This document shows, piece after piece, positions 24,471-36,022 of a stretch of 64,000 nucleotides of DNA (the first letter of the stretch is position 1; each line of letters starts with the position of its first letter). The DNA is from Bradyrhizobium sp. 4 (GTDB lineage: Bacteria > Pseudomonadota > Alphaproteobacteria > Rhizobiales > Xanthobacteraceae): positions 5,146,001-5,210,000 of the forward strand of contig NZ_CP064686.1 of assembly GCF_023100905.1 (NCBI RefSeq). The letters run 5' to 3'. Position numbers and translations under genes: made by a program. The notes below the pieces were generated by a model. The model had not been told where the DNA came from and did no database searches. It saw nothing but the letters and a program-made list of their open reading frames with translations.

Positions 24471-26126
24471 CTAACCCAGATTCAACTCCTTGAAGAAGTC
24501 GTTGCCCTTGTCGTCGATGATGATGAACGCCGGGAAGTCGACGACCTCGATGCGCCAGATCGCTTCCATGCCGAGCTCGGGATATTCGAGCACCTCGACC
24601 TTCTTGATGCAGTGCTCGGCAAGGTTCGCCGCGGCACCGCCGATCGAGCCGAGATAGAAGCCGCCATATTTCTTGCAAGCCTCACGCACGGCCGCCGCCC
24701 GGTTGCCCTTAGCCACCATCACCATCGAGCCGCCGGCGGCCTGGAACTGATCGACGAAGGAATCCATACGGCCCGCAGTGGTGGGGCCGAACGCACCGGA
24801 GGCGTAGCCCTCGGGCGTCTTGGCCGGGCCCGCGTAATAGACCGGATGGTTCTTGAAATAGTCCGGCAGCGGCTCGCCCTGGTCGAGCCGCTCGCGCAGC
24901 TTGGCATGCGCGGAATCGCGCGCGACGATCATGGTGCCGGTCATCGAGACCCGCGTCTTGGTCGGGTACTTCGAGAACGTGGCAAGGATATCCTTCATCG
25001 GCTGATTAAGGTCGATCTTGACGACCTCGCCGCCGAGCGACTGCTCGACCTCAGGCAGATACTGCGCCGGGTTGTGCTCGAGCTCTTCGAGATAGACGCC
25101 GTCCTTGGTGATCTTGCCGAGCACCTGGCGATCGGCCGAGCAGGACACGCCCAGCCCGATCGGCAGCGAGGCACCGTGACGCGGCATGCGGATCACGCGC
25201 ACGTCGTGGCAGAAATATTTTCCGCCGAACTGCGCGCCGACGCCGAGCGACTGCGTCATCTTCAGGATTTCCTGCTCCATCTCGAGATCGCGAAACGCGT
25301 TGCCGTCGGGCGAGCCGTGGGTCGGCAGCGCGTCCAGATAGCGAGCCGACGCCAGCTTCACCGTCTTCATGCAGAGCTCGGCCGAGGTGCCGCCGATCAC
25401 GATCGCGAGGTGATAAGGCGGGCACGCCGCAGTGCCCAGCGTCAACACTTTCTCCTTCAGGAAGGCGAGCAGCCGGTCCTTGGTCAGCACCGAAGGCGTC
25501 GCCTGGAACAGAAAACTCTTGTTGGCGCTGCCGCCGCCCTTCGCCATGAACATGAACTTGTAGGCGTCATCGCCCTCGGCGTAGATCTCGCACTGCGCCG
25601 GCATGTTGTTGGCGGTGTTCTTCTCCTCGTACATCGACAAGGGCGCGACCTGCGAGTAGCGCAGATTGCGGCGCAGGTAAGCATCGCGCGCGCCTTCCGA
25701 CAGCGCCGCCTCGTCGTCACCGTCGGTGATGACGTTGCAGCCCTTCTTGCCCATGATGATCGCGGTGCCGGTGTCCTGGCACATCGGCAGCACGCCGCCG
25801 GCGGCGATGTTGGCGTTCTTGAGAAAGTCCAGCGCGACGAACTTGTCGTTCGGGCTCGCCTCGCCGTCCTCCAGGATCGCGCGGAGCTGCTTCAGATGAC
25901 CGGGCCGCAGATAGTGGTTGATGTCGCCAAAGGCGGCTTCCGACAGGTCCCGCAGCGCCTCGCGCGACACCACCAGCATGTCTTTCCCCAGGACCTTCTC
26001 GACCCGCACGCCCTCGGCCGTGATCTTCTTGTAGGGCGTCTCGTCCTTGCCCAGCGGAAACAGCGGCGTGTGCTTGTAGGGCGGAACGGGCTTTGCGGGG
26101 TCGGGGAAGGCGGTGGGAGCGTTCAT
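24471..26126 (-). CDS. Class I (iron-sulfur) fumarate hydratase
   Basis: The product has 551 residues and catalyses fumarate + water to malate in the citric acid cycle. Cys116 (MCQDTGTA), Cys235 (TAACPPYHL) and Cys329 (GVSCSADRQ) have exactly the spacing (119 and 94) of the three [4Fe-4S] ligands I recall for E. coli FumA, so the N-terminal lyase domain is intact. The C-terminal domain carries GAFGPTTAGRMDSFVDQFQ and GGSMVMVAKGNRA. The start at 26126 (MNAPTAFPDPAKP) matches the family; the frame is open further upstream to 26258 without coding character. The gene appears monocistronic. Confidence 0.95.
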   Translation of the reverse strand: MNAPTAFPDPAKPVPPYKHTPLFPLGKDETPYKKITAEGVRVEKVLGKDMLVVSREALRDLSEAAFGDINHYLRPGHLKQLRAILEDGEASPNDKFVALDFLKNANIAAGGVLPMCQDTGTAIIMGKKGCNVITDGDDEAALSEGARDAYLRRNLRYSQVAPLSMYEEKNTANNMPAQCEIYAEGDDAYKFMFMAKGGGSANKSFLFQATPSVLTKDRLLAFLKEKVLTLGTAACPPYHLAIVIGGTSAELCMKTVKLASARYLDALPTHGSPDGNAFRDLEMEQEILKMTQSLGVGAQFGGKYFCHDVRVIRMPRHGASLPIGLGVSCSADRQVLGKITKDGVYLEELEHNPAQYLPEVEQSLGGEVVKIDLNQPMKDILATFSKYPTKTRVSMTGTMIVARDSAHAKLRERLDQGEPLPDYFKNHPVYYAGPAKTPEGYASGAFGPTTAGRMDSFVDQFQAAGGSMVMVAKGNRAAAVREACKKYGGFYLGSIGGAAANLAEHCIKKVEVLEYPELGMEAIWRIEVVDFPAFIIIDDKGNDFFKELNLG

Positions 26127-26351
26127 GGGCTGGAATCTCGGGGTTTTGGAGCCCTCGCATGGGCCCCTTTCATAGAAGCGTTCTAAGCTTTTTTGCCGCA
26201 AAGGGAAGGCGCTCTGGTGCGGTCGGGGCATCCGGATTCGGCGGCTGGCCGCGGACACCAGGCCCTCATGATGCCAGTGAAGACCCTGGGTGCACCCCTT
26301 GCGCTACGCGCGGGACGACGATTGAATGCGCCCGCTAAGGGGCTTTTCATC

Positions 26352-26825
26352 ATGACATTGAACTTGCACGTCCGCGGCGCGATCCTGGTTGCCGCCGCCA
26401 TCACCGGCCTTGTGACCCTCGTCTCGCCCGCTCGCGCGGACCGCTGCGATGACAGCGCCAAGGAGCTGGCGAACCAGGTCGATCGCCTCAAGGTGAATTT
26501 CCGCGCCGCGAATGTCGTCTATCTGACTCATCCCGCGGCCAAGGAATTGTCCGTGGCTTGCCGTGGCGACAAATATTCGATCGAGCTCTATGCCAAGGGC
26601 GATCGCAAGCCGAAACCGGAGTTCTTTACGCTGGTAGGGTCGATGGCGGCGATCGTCTTCACCGTGACCAAGGACGATACGACGACGGGCGCGACACGCT
26701 GCCTGAAACGGATGGGGCTCTTGCGCGGCGACAAGATCAGCATGCGTTACCGGCGTCTCAACATGGAATGCACCCGCACCAAGACGGATGCGTCCATCGC
26801 GATCACGCGCGGCAAGGACGAATAG
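26352..26825 (+). CDS. Secreted hypothetical protein
   Basis: The product has 157 residues with a signal peptide (MTLNLHVRGAILVAAAITGLVTLVSPARA). The mature chain contains four cysteines (DRCDDSAKEL, SVACRGDKY, ATRCLKRMG and NMECTRTKT) that could make two disulfides, and otherwise mixed alpha-beta sequence (VNFRAANVVYLTHPAAKEL). The open frame reaches back to 26193, but the signal peptide places the start at 26352. No family was recognised. A palindromic repeat lies just after it. Confidence 0.6.
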   Translation: MTLNLHVRGAILVAAAITGLVTLVSPARADRCDDSAKELANQVDRLKVNFRAANVVYLTHPAAKELSVACRGDKYSIELYAKGDRKPKPEFFTLVGSMAAIVFTVTKDDTTTGATRCLKRMGLLRGDKISMRYRRLNMECTRTKTDASIAITRGKDE

Positions 26826-26877
26826 GCGGTCCCCCGCGCGGTGTGCGTCCGACAGCACACCGCCCACTACAGACTCC

Positions 26878-26956
26878 GTCATTCCGAGCGAAGCGAAGCA
26901 ATCCAGAATCCCTCCGCGGAGACAGACTGGATTGCTTCGCTGCGCTCGCAATGACG
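26878..26956. repeat. Palindromic repeat GTCATT...AATGACG, copy 1
   Basis: The left arm GTCATTCCGAGCGAAGCGAA, followed by GCAATCCAGA, is inverted at the right as CTGGATTGCTTCGCTGCGCT followed by CGCAATGACG. It is one of four copies of this family in the window (others at 30865, 35918 and 51614); here the left arm carries one mismatch (CCG for GCG). Confidence 0.85.
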
Positions 26957-27076
26957 AGGAGAGGTCCGAGAACACATCCCACCGCACCAGATCCCTCGCA
27001 TTTTAACGATTGGCTTGAAGGAAATTTCGGGTCTCGCGGCGCAGGATCAATTGTTTCCATATGTGAGGATTTGTGG

Positions 27077-27250
27077 ATGAGCGTTTCTACCGTTTCGCCG
27101 CCGCCGATCGCGATCGTGGTGCCGAGCTACGACACGAACAAGCAGCAGGACGACCAGATCAAGACCAAGGACAACGACCCGACCTATAAGCCGCCGCCGC
27201 CCGCGCCGCTGCCGCCGGGTCAGGGTACGCGGATCGATCAGCTCGCCTGA
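27077..27250 (+). CDS. Small proline-rich hypothetical protein
   Basis: The product has 57 residues. The N-terminus MSVSTVSPPPIAIVVPSYDT is followed by a charged stretch NKQQDDQIKTKDNDP and a proline run YKPPPPAPLPPGQGTRIDQL. It has no signal peptide and is probably unstructured. GAGGA lies upstream of the ATG, and a good terminator follows at 27273, which supports a real single-gene transcript. I recall similar short proteins in other Bradyrhizobium strains, without a known function. Confidence 0.6.
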   Translation: MSVSTVSPPPIAIVVPSYDTNKQQDDQIKTKDNDPTYKPPPPAPLPPGQGTRIDQLA

Positions 27251-27272
27251 TCAGCCGCGTCGAAGATGAAAT

Positions 27273-27297
27273 GCCCGATCCGGTCGATCGGGCTTTT
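27273..27297 (+). terminator. Intrinsic terminator
   Basis: A perfect 8-bp stem GCCCGATC/GATCGGGC with loop CGGTC, followed by TTTTC, 22 bases after the stop of the proline-rich small gene. Confidence 0.8.
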
Positions 27298-27366
27298 CGC
27301 GTGTCCGGCCGTATCTTCGCCGGATAGCGGGACCAATATCGTGCGCGGCTACCCTGAGACCTGCGC

Positions 27367-28041
27367 ATGATCGCAAGACTCCTGTTGCAGAGCACGATCA
27401 CCACCGCCGCCATGGGCGCGCTGCTGTTCGCGTGCGCCGGAACCCTGCACTGGCCGTCGGCTTGGGTGTTCCTCGCGATCTCCGCCCTGCTCGGCCCGCT
27501 CTGCGGCTGGTGGCTTTACCGGGTCGACCCCGAACTGCTCGCCGAACGCCTGCGGCCGGTCCTGCAAAAGGACCAGCCCGCTGCCGACAAGGCGTTCATG
27601 GCCATCTTCGTCGTCGCGATGCTGGTCTGGCTGGCGGCGATGGGGCTCGACCGGCGTACGCTAGCCTCCGATATGCCGATGGCGGCGCAGATACTCGGCC
27701 TCGCCCTGTTCCTGCTCTCGACACTGTTCATCCTCTGGGTCTTCCGCGAGAACTCGTTCGCGGCGCCCGTGGTGAAACTGCAAGCCGAGCGCGCGCAGCG
27801 CGTGATCTCGACGGGGCCTTATGCCCATGTGCGCCATCCCATGTATAGCGGCATGATCCTGTTCTTCGCCGGCGTGCCGCTGCTTTTGGGCTCATGGTGG
27901 GGACTTATGATGGTGCCGCTGTTCCTCCTGTTGTTTGCGATCCGCACTCGCATCGAGGAGCGCACGCTGCGCGAGGGCCTGCCAGGCTATGCCGACTATG
28001 TGACGCGCGTGCGCTATCGCCTGTTTCCTGGCGTATGGTGA
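27367..28041 (+). CDS. ICMT/PEMT-type membrane methyltransferase
   Basis: The product has 224 residues with five or six membrane helices. The C-terminal signature GPYAHVRHPMYSGMILFF, followed by RIEERTLREGLPGYADYVTRVRYRLFPGVW, is that of the isoprenylcysteine carboxyl methyltransferase/phospholipid methyltransferase family; its HP and E residues bind S-adenosylmethionine. In bacteria these proteins often methylate lipids or small molecules; the acceptor is unknown. It stands alone, 33 bases from the convergent GST stop. Confidence 0.8.
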   Translation: MIARLLLQSTITTAAMGALLFACAGTLHWPSAWVFLAISALLGPLCGWWLYRVDPELLAERLRPVLQKDQPAADKAFMAIFVVAMLVWLAAMGLDRRTLASDMPMAAQILGLALFLLSTLFILWVFRENSFAAPVVKLQAERAQRVISTGPYAHVRHPMYSGMILFFAGVPLLLGSWWGLMMVPLFLLLFAIRTRIEERTLREGLPGYADYVTRVRYRLFPGVW

Positions 28042-28074
28042 GCGCGCAACACCCCCTCGGCACCTCCGGACCGG

Positions 28075-28782
28075 CTAACCATCCAATTCGCGGTAGCGGC
28101 GGAAGATGCCCTGCTCGTTGAAGGCAATGCGGCGGCGGCTTTCGAGATAGGCCTTGATGTTCGGCCGCGCCGCGACGCGGTCGTGCAGACCGACGAGGCC
28201 TGGGATATCTGTCTCGAACGCCTTCATCCGCTTCGGAAACGCATAGCGCAGCCCCGCGACGATCTGGAACAGCGAGAGATCGACATAGGACAGCTTGCGG
28301 CCGGTGAGATAGGCGCCGCCATTGTTTTGAAGCAGCTGCTCGAAATAGCCGAGATATTTCGGCACGCGCTCGCCCCAGAAGTCGGCCGTGCGCTTCTTCG
28401 CCGGCGGCTTCTGATCTTCGTAGTAGAGCGAGGGCCCGAGCGGATGATGGGTATCGTGAATCTCGACCACGAAATCGGTGATCGTGAGCTGGAGCTGATG
28501 CACCCAGAGTTGACCCGCTTCCGATTTCGGGGCGAGAGCGTGGCGGGCGCCGAGATAGAGCAGGATGTTCGCGGTCTGGCCGATGACGAGCTTGCCGGCT
28601 TTGAGGAACGGCGGCGCAAAGGGCGGCGTGCCCTTGTGCGCGTCTATCATCTTCATCATCGCAGCTGTGCCGCGTGGGCCACGCGCCACGTCGATGTAAG
28701 CCGCGCCCGCCTCCTCCAGCGCCAGCCGCACATATTCACCGCGGCCCTGGATCTCGGGCCAATAATAGAGCTCGTATTTCAT
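28075..28782 (-). CDS. Glutathione S-transferase
   Basis: The product has 235 residues. The N-terminal thioredoxin-like domain begins MKYELYYWPEIQGRGEYVRLALEEAG, with Tyr-5/6-7 near the usual catalytic position and R13 in the G-x-R-GE motif, similar to sigma-type GSTs. KLVIGQTANILLYLG is the glutathione gamma-Glu binding site (usually QSxAI). The C-terminal helical domain contains GAYLTGRKLSYVDLSLFQI, the N-capping box region. It conjugates or transfers glutathione; the substrate is unknown. An upstream ATG at 28824 is less likely. Confidence 0.85.
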   Translation of the reverse strand: MKYELYYWPEIQGRGEYVRLALEEAGAAYIDVARGPRGTAAMMKMIDAHKGTPPFAPPFLKAGKLVIGQTANILLYLGARHALAPKSEAGQLWVHQLQLTITDFVVEIHDTHHPLGPSLYYEDQKPPAKKRTADFWGERVPKYLGYFEQLLQNNGGAYLTGRKLSYVDLSLFQIVAGLRYAFPKRMKAFETDIPGLVGLHDRVAARPNIKAYLESRRRIAFNEQGIFRRYRELDG

Positions 28783-28860
28783 GAAAGGGGTCCGTGATTG
28801 CGTGGCGGCGAGTGTAGCACGCAACCACGAACTCCATGAGGGCGGAGCGAGTTCCGCGTC

Positions 28861-29541
28861 TCAATTCGACGCGAAGCAATACAGCAGGCCGTCGCCGCCG
28901 GTGCTCTTCAGATCGGCCTGCGAGCAGCCGCCATCGGGGCCGCGCGAGGGATGCGAGCTGTTCCACGATTTCGACGGCTCGTCATCGCGCAGGCCTTGAC
29001 GATCGGCATGGCCGACGACCGCCGCGCCTTGCGTGCTCGACGTCCAGTTCTTGCAGGTCTTGTCGTCACCCGCGGGAAATGCGCTGCCGTCGGCTTGCGA
29101 ACCCGTGAGGATGTCGTGCCGGTTCGGCGTGTCGCCGCGGCCGTTGATGACCTCGCCCTTCTCGCTGAGCGCGGTCTGCTTGGTGAGGTTGTTGGCCGCC
29201 CCGTGCAGATCGGCAACGTCCTTGGCGATCACAGCGCCCTTGGCGTTCTGCCACGGTCCCTTGCCGATGCGGTCGCGCGCGTTGACGGCCGGCTTGCCGT
29301 CGGCGGCCTGCGTGGAGAGATAAGCGCGCCAGGTCTTGCTGCCGGCGCCGCCGGCCTGGGCCAACTTCTGGCACTGCGCATCGGCCCCCTCCAGGCCGCC
29401 GAGATCGGCGCCCTTGCCAGGACCATTGGAAGTCACGAAGAACGTCATGTCGGCCGACTGCGCCTGCGCAGATGGTGCTGCAAACAAGGCCGCGGCGAGC
29501 GCGAGGCCTGAAATCGTCACGGATCTCTCAATGCGGATCAT
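28861..29541 (-). CDS. Secreted lectin-like (endostatin/C-type-lectin fold) protein
   Basis: The product has 226 residues with a signal peptide ending near AQAQS. The mature domain has the pattern FFVTSNGPGKGADLGGLEGADAQCQKLA, then TWRAYLSTQ, ARDRIGKGPWQNAKGAVIA and the C-terminal GLLYCFAS, which is the collagen-XV/endostatin-like C-type lectin fold often called lectin in rhizobia. Cysteines at the start (AQCQ), middle (TCKNW) and end (GGCSQ, YCF) are in disulfide-compatible places. It probably acts in the periplasm or outside; a ligand is unknown. Confidence 0.7.
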   Translation of the reverse strand: MIRIERSVTISGLALAAALFAAPSAQAQSADMTFFVTSNGPGKGADLGGLEGADAQCQKLAQAGGAGSKTWRAYLSTQAADGKPAVNARDRIGKGPWQNAKGAVIAKDVADLHGAANNLTKQTALSEKGEVINGRGDTPNRHDILTGSQADGSAFPAGDDKTCKNWTSSTQGAAVVGHADRQGLRDDEPSKSWNSSHPSRGPDGGCSQADLKSTGGDGLLYCFASN

Positions 29542-29633
29542 CCTGTCCTCCCTTTGTGTTTTCGTTGGCCGCCAGATTTCAACCCGACGCAGGCCCGCTT
29601 ATTCCGGTGCCGCGATGCGAGAGGCCCAAAAGA

Positions 29634-29664
29634 AAAGGCGCCGTGCAAGAAGCACGACGCCTTT
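29634..29664 (-). terminator. Intrinsic terminator of the Tim44-domain gene
   Basis: On the minus strand a 13-bp stem AAAGGCGTCGTGC/GCACGGCGCCTTT with one T-G position is followed by TCTTTT, 21 bases beyond the stop at 29685. Confidence 0.8.
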
Positions 29665-29684
29665 GTTATTCATGTCGCCTGCGA

Positions 29685-30653
29685 TCAGTTGGTCTGCTGG
29701 ATCGCCGACAATTCCCAGGCGCCGCCCGGACGTCGGGCAAAGGTCCAGACTTCGGTGGCCTCGCCCGGCTGCTCGCTGCCGGCGACAATTGCGCCGGTAT
29801 TGCGGTCGAGCGTCTTGTCGGTGAGCGCGAAGCGCAGCGCCACCGTCGCGTAATCGGTCTCGCCTTCGCGCCAGGATTCCGCGAGGTCGCCCTGCAACAG
29901 CTTCACATCGCTGACCTTGTTGACGACATTGCGCGCGCGGTTCTGGCCGAGGTCCTGCTCGAAATAGGAGACCATTTCCGGCGTCGCGAGCGTGTGCAGC
30001 TTGGCCACGTCCTCGTTCGACCAGGCGGACTGGACGTCGCCGAGCAGACGCTCGAACGCCTCATAGTCGTCCGGCTTGATCTCGAGCGGCGCGTTGTTGG
30101 CGCCGAAGCCGAAGCCGCCACCAAGACCACTACGATTGTTCGCCTGCGGTCCCGGACCGGCACCGGCGTCAGCGTTGGCATAGGCCGCCTGCGGGGTGTG
30201 GCGGCGCTGCCACCACGACATCGCCAGCCGAACCACGAGCACCACGAGCACGATCTGGATGATCAGACCGATGATCGACGATAGGCCGCCGAGACCGCCG
30301 AACAGGCCACCGCCGAACAGCATGCCGAGCAGGCCTGCGCCGAGGAAGCCGGCCGCAAGGCCGCCCATGAAGCCGCCGGCCCGGCCGAACAGGCCGCCGC
30401 GCGCGGGTGCGGCGGCAGCCGAATTCATGCCTGCGCCCGGCTGGGTGTAGGTCCGATTGAACTGCGAGGTCGAGCCCGGCGCGGTCGTGGTCGATGGCGG
30501 GGCCGAATAGGTGCGCGAACCGCGCGAGCCCGACGACATGCCGCCACCGACGCGCGCGTCGGCGGACGAGATCGCCAGCGCAGTCGGCAGCGCAAGCGCC
30601 AGCACGACGGCAATCGTCTTGAAGAGACTGCGGGAGCGTTGCGAGAAATTCAT
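29685..30653 (-). CDS. Tim44-like domain membrane protein
   Basis: The product has 322 residues. A signal-like N-terminus (LFKTIAVVLALALPTALAISSADA) is followed by a serine/threonine-rich stretch, a glycine-rich hydrophobic region (GGFMGGLAAGFLGAGLLGMLFGGG) and a membrane helix (IIGLIIQIVLVVLVVRLAMSWW). The C-terminal third (about 195-322) is a Tim44-like domain: DDYEAFERLLGDVQSAWSNEDVAKLHTLATPEMVSYFEQDL. Relatives in alphaproteobacteria have poorly known envelope roles. The start MNFSQRS at 30653 is favoured over one 24 bases upstream. Confidence 0.8.
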   Translation of the reverse strand: MNFSQRSRSLFKTIAVVLALALPTALAISSADARVGGGMSSGSRGSRTYSAPPSTTTAPGSTSQFNRTYTQPGAGMNSAAAAPARGGLFGRAGGFMGGLAAGFLGAGLLGMLFGGGLFGGLGGLSSIIGLIIQIVLVVLVVRLAMSWWQRRHTPQAAYANADAGAGPGPQANNRSGLGGGFGFGANNAPLEIKPDDYEAFERLLGDVQSAWSNEDVAKLHTLATPEMVSYFEQDLGQNRARNVVNKVSDVKLLQGDLAESWREGETDYATVALRFALTDKTLDRNTGAIVAGSEQPGEATEVWTFARRPGGAWELSAIQQTN

Positions 30654-30864
30654 GTTGGTTTCCCAGATCCCCGGCATGGGGACGTGCCCCTAAGATGGGC
30701 AGCCTTCCGTAAAAAGGAAGCCACTATCGGAACTTATGGCTGCGGCCCTCAGTCGCGGGGATGTGGCAAAAGCCCATCTTTGGCGGCAGCTTGGCTGCGT
30801 GTGCGAAGGGGCCGCGGTCGCGGGTTACCGGTGGCTTTGGTGCCGGCAGTTCAGCTTTTTTCTC

Positions 30865-30948
30865 GTCATTGCGAGCGAAGCGAAGCAATCCAGACTGTTT
30901 CCGTGGAGGCAACTGGATTGCTTCGTCGCTTCGCTCCTCGCAATGACG
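30865..30948. repeat. Palindromic repeat GTCATT...AATGACG, copy 2
   Basis: CGTCATTGCGAGCGAAGCGA with GCAATCCAGACTG at the left is inverted at the right as CTGGATTGCTTCG and CTCGCAATGACG; the right arm holds a short insertion (TCGCTTCG). It lies between cckA and the Tim44 gene. Confidence 0.85.
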
Positions 30949-30969
30949 GAGAACGCAGAGCCCGCGCCC

Positions 30970-33552
<2,583 letters not shown>

Positions 33553-33706
33553 CTCAAGCTGGCACAGCCTGTCGGCAGAGAATCAACGCGCTACAGGGCG
33601 CGCAGGGTCCTCCCTGCCTGAATCGGACCCGCAGGCGCAAGGGCAGCAGGGGCGAAAGGTACGCTGATTCCCAGATTACGGCCATTTCCAGTACTTTTCA
33701 GGGGTT

Positions 33707-34786
33707 TTATTGCCGGCTGGCACCGAATCCGCTCTTCAGACGCATGACGTAGCCGATGACTTCGGCGACCGCATGGTAGTGCTCGGTCGGGATTTCCTCG
33801 TCGATCTCGACGGTGGCGTAGAGCGCGCGGGCGAGCGGCACGTTCTCGACGATCGGGATGTCGTGCTCGCGCGCGATCTCCCGGATCTTGAAAGCGAGGT
33901 TGTCGACGCCCTTGGCGACGCAGATCGGCGCCGACATGCCGCGCTCGTAGGACAGCGCGATCGAATAGTGGGTCGGGTTGGTGATGATCACGGAGGCCTT
34001 GGGAACCGCCGCCATCATGCGCTTCTTGGAGCGCTGCTGGCGCAGCTGCCTCAGCTTGCCCTTGATGTGTGGGTCGCCTTCGGACTGCTTGTACTCTTCC
34101 TTGATCTCCTGGAGCGACATCTTCTGCCGCTGGAACCAGCTGCGATACTGGAAGAAATAGTCGCCGATGGCGATGATGGCGAGCGCCGCGACCACCGCGC
34201 CGAGCAGGTGAATGGTCAGGCTGGTGGAGGCACCGAGCAGGGCGGCCGGATCGAGCCTGACCATCGCCTCCATGCGATGCCGCTCCGGCCACAGGATCAC
34301 GGTCATGACCGCGCCGAGCACGATCAGCTTGCCGAGACCCTTGAGGAAGTTCGCCGCCGCTTGCTTGCCGAAGATGCGCTTGAGGCCCTCGGCAGGCGAC
34401 AGCTTGCTGAACTTGGGCTTGAGGGATTCGGCCGACCAGACCAGGCGGTGCTGCAGCACGTTGCCGGCAATTGCCGCGAGTACCAGCATCAGCAGCGGCA
34501 CGCCCACCGCCGCGAGCACCGCGACTTCGATCTGCTGCATCAGGGCAAGCAGAGCCCTGCCGTCGGTCTTGATCATCCAGGAATTGGCGAGCAGGTTGCG
34601 CATCGGCGCCAACAGCCCGCTGCCGACCGATCCCGAGAAGCTCGAGACCACGAGCGTGGCGCCCGCGATCATGAACCAGGTGTTGATCTCCTGGCTCTTG
34701 GCGACGTCACCGCGTTCGAGCGCCTCTTCGAGACGTTTTTGCGTCGGGTCTTCTGTTTGACTCTCTGGATCGTTGTCTTCCGCCAT
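33707..34786 (-). CDS. flhB: Flagellar export switch protein FlhB
   Basis: FlhB is the inner-membrane export-gate protein that changes substrate specificity from rod/hook to filament proteins. The 359-residue product has four membrane helices in the first 210 residues and a cytoplasmic domain cleaving itself at NPTH, here Asn270-Pro271 (ITNPTHYSIAL). The N-terminus EDPTQKRLEEALERGDVAKSQE is classic. It is the last gene of the minus-strand operon flgB-flgC-fliE-fliQ-fliR-flhB, 11 bases after fliR. All catalytic residues are intact. Confidence 0.97.
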   Translation of the reverse strand: MAEDNDPESQTEDPTQKRLEEALERGDVAKSQEINTWFMIAGATLVVSSFSGSVGSGLLAPMRNLLANSWMIKTDGRALLALMQQIEVAVLAAVGVPLLMLVLAAIAGNVLQHRLVWSAESLKPKFSKLSPAEGLKRIFGKQAAANFLKGLGKLIVLGAVMTVILWPERHRMEAMVRLDPAALLGASTSLTIHLLGAVVAALAIIAIGDYFFQYRSWFQRQKMSLQEIKEEYKQSEGDPHIKGKLRQLRQQRSKKRMMAAVPKASVIITNPTHYSIALSYERGMSAPICVAKGVDNLAFKIREIAREHDIPIVENVPLARALYATVEIDEEIPTEHYHAVAEVIGYVMRLKSGFGASRQ

Positions 34787-34797
34787 CGATCACCCGA

Positions 34798-35568
34798 TCA
34801 CTTGAGTGGCATCATCTGGTGCATGACACCGATGAAATAGTCGAGATAGGTGCCCATCATCGCCGTGAGCACGACGGCGAGCACCAGGAAGCCGGCGAAG
34901 ATCGAGAGCGGCACTCCGACGAAATAGACCTGCATCTGCGGCATCAGCCGCGCCAGCACGCCGAGCCCGATGTTGAAGACGAGGCCGAACACCAGGAATG
35001 GGCCGGAGAGTTGCAAGCCCAGGCGGAACGCGGCGGCGAAGGCGCGCGTCGCCAGCGCGGCGACATCGCCGCTCGACACCGTCTCGCCCGGCGCGAAGAT
35101 CGTGTAGCTGTCGTTCAGTGCCGCGATCACCAGATGATGGCTGTCGGTGGCGAACAGCAGCGTGACCCCCAGTATCGTCAGGAAGTTGCCGACCAGCACG
35201 CCCTGCTGTCCCTGCGTCGGATCGACCGACGTGACGAAGCCGAGCCCCATCTGCTGTGCGATCACGGCGCCGGCAACCTGCAGCGCCGACAACGTCACCC
35301 GCGCGGTCGCCCCCAGCACGATGCCGATGACGATCTCATGCAGCATCAGGACCAGCAGCGGCGCGATCGAGCCCATGTCGACCTGATAGGCGTTGCGATG
35401 CAGCGGCAGGATAATCAGCGTGAGCAGCAGCGCGATCGACAGTTTGATCCGTGTCGGGATATTGGTCTCGCCGAGGCCCGGCAACAGCATCACCATCGCG
35501 CCGACCCGGGCAAAGGCGAGCATGAAGGAGGCGGCAAGCGCCGGCAGCAGCGAGACGTCGATGCGCAT
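34798..35568 (-). CDS. fliR: Flagellar export gate protein FliR
   Basis: The product has 256 residues and about six membrane helices, starting MRIDVSLLPALAASFMLAFARVGAMVMLLPGLGE. The conserved block ARVGAMVMLLPGLG and the later GLGFVTSVDPTQGQQG, matching the FliR/SpaR family (F-x-S-x-D-P with Q), support the name. Together with FliP and FliQ it forms the export gate in the membrane-spanning MS ring. It sits between fliQ (17 bases upstream) and flhB. Confidence 0.96.
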   Translation of the reverse strand: MRIDVSLLPALAASFMLAFARVGAMVMLLPGLGETNIPTRIKLSIALLLTLIILPLHRNAYQVDMGSIAPLLVLMLHEIVIGIVLGATARVTLSALQVAGAVIAQQMGLGFVTSVDPTQGQQGVLVGNFLTILGVTLLFATDSHHLVIAALNDSYTIFAPGETVSSGDVAALATRAFAAAFRLGLQLSGPFLVFGLVFNIGLGVLARLMPQMQVYFVGVPLSIFAGFLVLAVVLTAMMGTYLDYFIGVMHQMMPLK

Positions 35569-35585
35569 GACGGGCGCATAGTGCC

Positions 35586-35849
35586 TCAGCCGCCGATGAT
35601 TCGCGACGATATCCGCAGCATGTGGGAATGCAGCGCGTCGGCCATGAACGGCAAGGCCAACAGCATTGTGGCAAAGATGGCCAGGATCTTCGGCACGTAG
35701 ATCAGCGTCTGCTCCTGGATCTGCGTCAGTGCCTGGAACAGCGACACGACGACGCCGACCACGAGGCCGACCACCATCAGGGGCGACGACACGATCACGA
35801 TGGTCCAGATCGCATCACGCGCGACGTCGAGGGTTTCCGGTCCGGTCAT
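35586..35849 (-). CDS. fliQ: Flagellar export gate protein FliQ
   Basis: The product has 87 residues with two membrane helices: MTGPETLDVARDAIWTIVIVSSPLMVVGLVVGVVVSLFQALTQIQEQTLIYVPKI. The short Q-rich SLFQALTQIQEQTL loop is the family hallmark. Several copies assemble in the export gate with FliP and FliR. The gap between it and fliE (36023) is about 170 bases and contains a palindromic repeat, unusual for this otherwise tight operon. Confidence 0.96.
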   Translation of the reverse strand: MTGPETLDVARDAIWTIVIVSSPLMVVGLVVGVVVSLFQALTQIQEQTLIYVPKILAIFATMLLALPFMADALHSHMLRISSRIIGG

Positions 35850-35917
35850 TTCGCAGTTCCTTTGTCTTATTCCTCGCCTCCCACCGCTCTTGTGAGCGAT
35901 GCGAAGGCCTATCCCCG

Positions 35918-35996
35918 GTCATTGCGAGCGCAGCGAAGCAATCCAGACTGCCGCTTCGGAAAGACTCTGGATTGCTTCGCTGCACTCGCAATGACG
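35918..35996. repeat. Palindromic repeat GTCATT...AATGACG, copy 3, inside the flgB-flhB operon
   Basis: GTCATTGCGAGCGCAGCGAA with GCAATCCAGACTG at left and CTGGATTGCTTCGCTGCACT followed by CGCAATGACG at right. It occupies the fliE-fliQ gap, so it would be transcribed with the operon and fold into a long hairpin in the mRNA. Confidence 0.85.
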
Positions 35997-36022
35997 ATTG
36001 GGGCGGGCGCGAGCGCCAAAAA

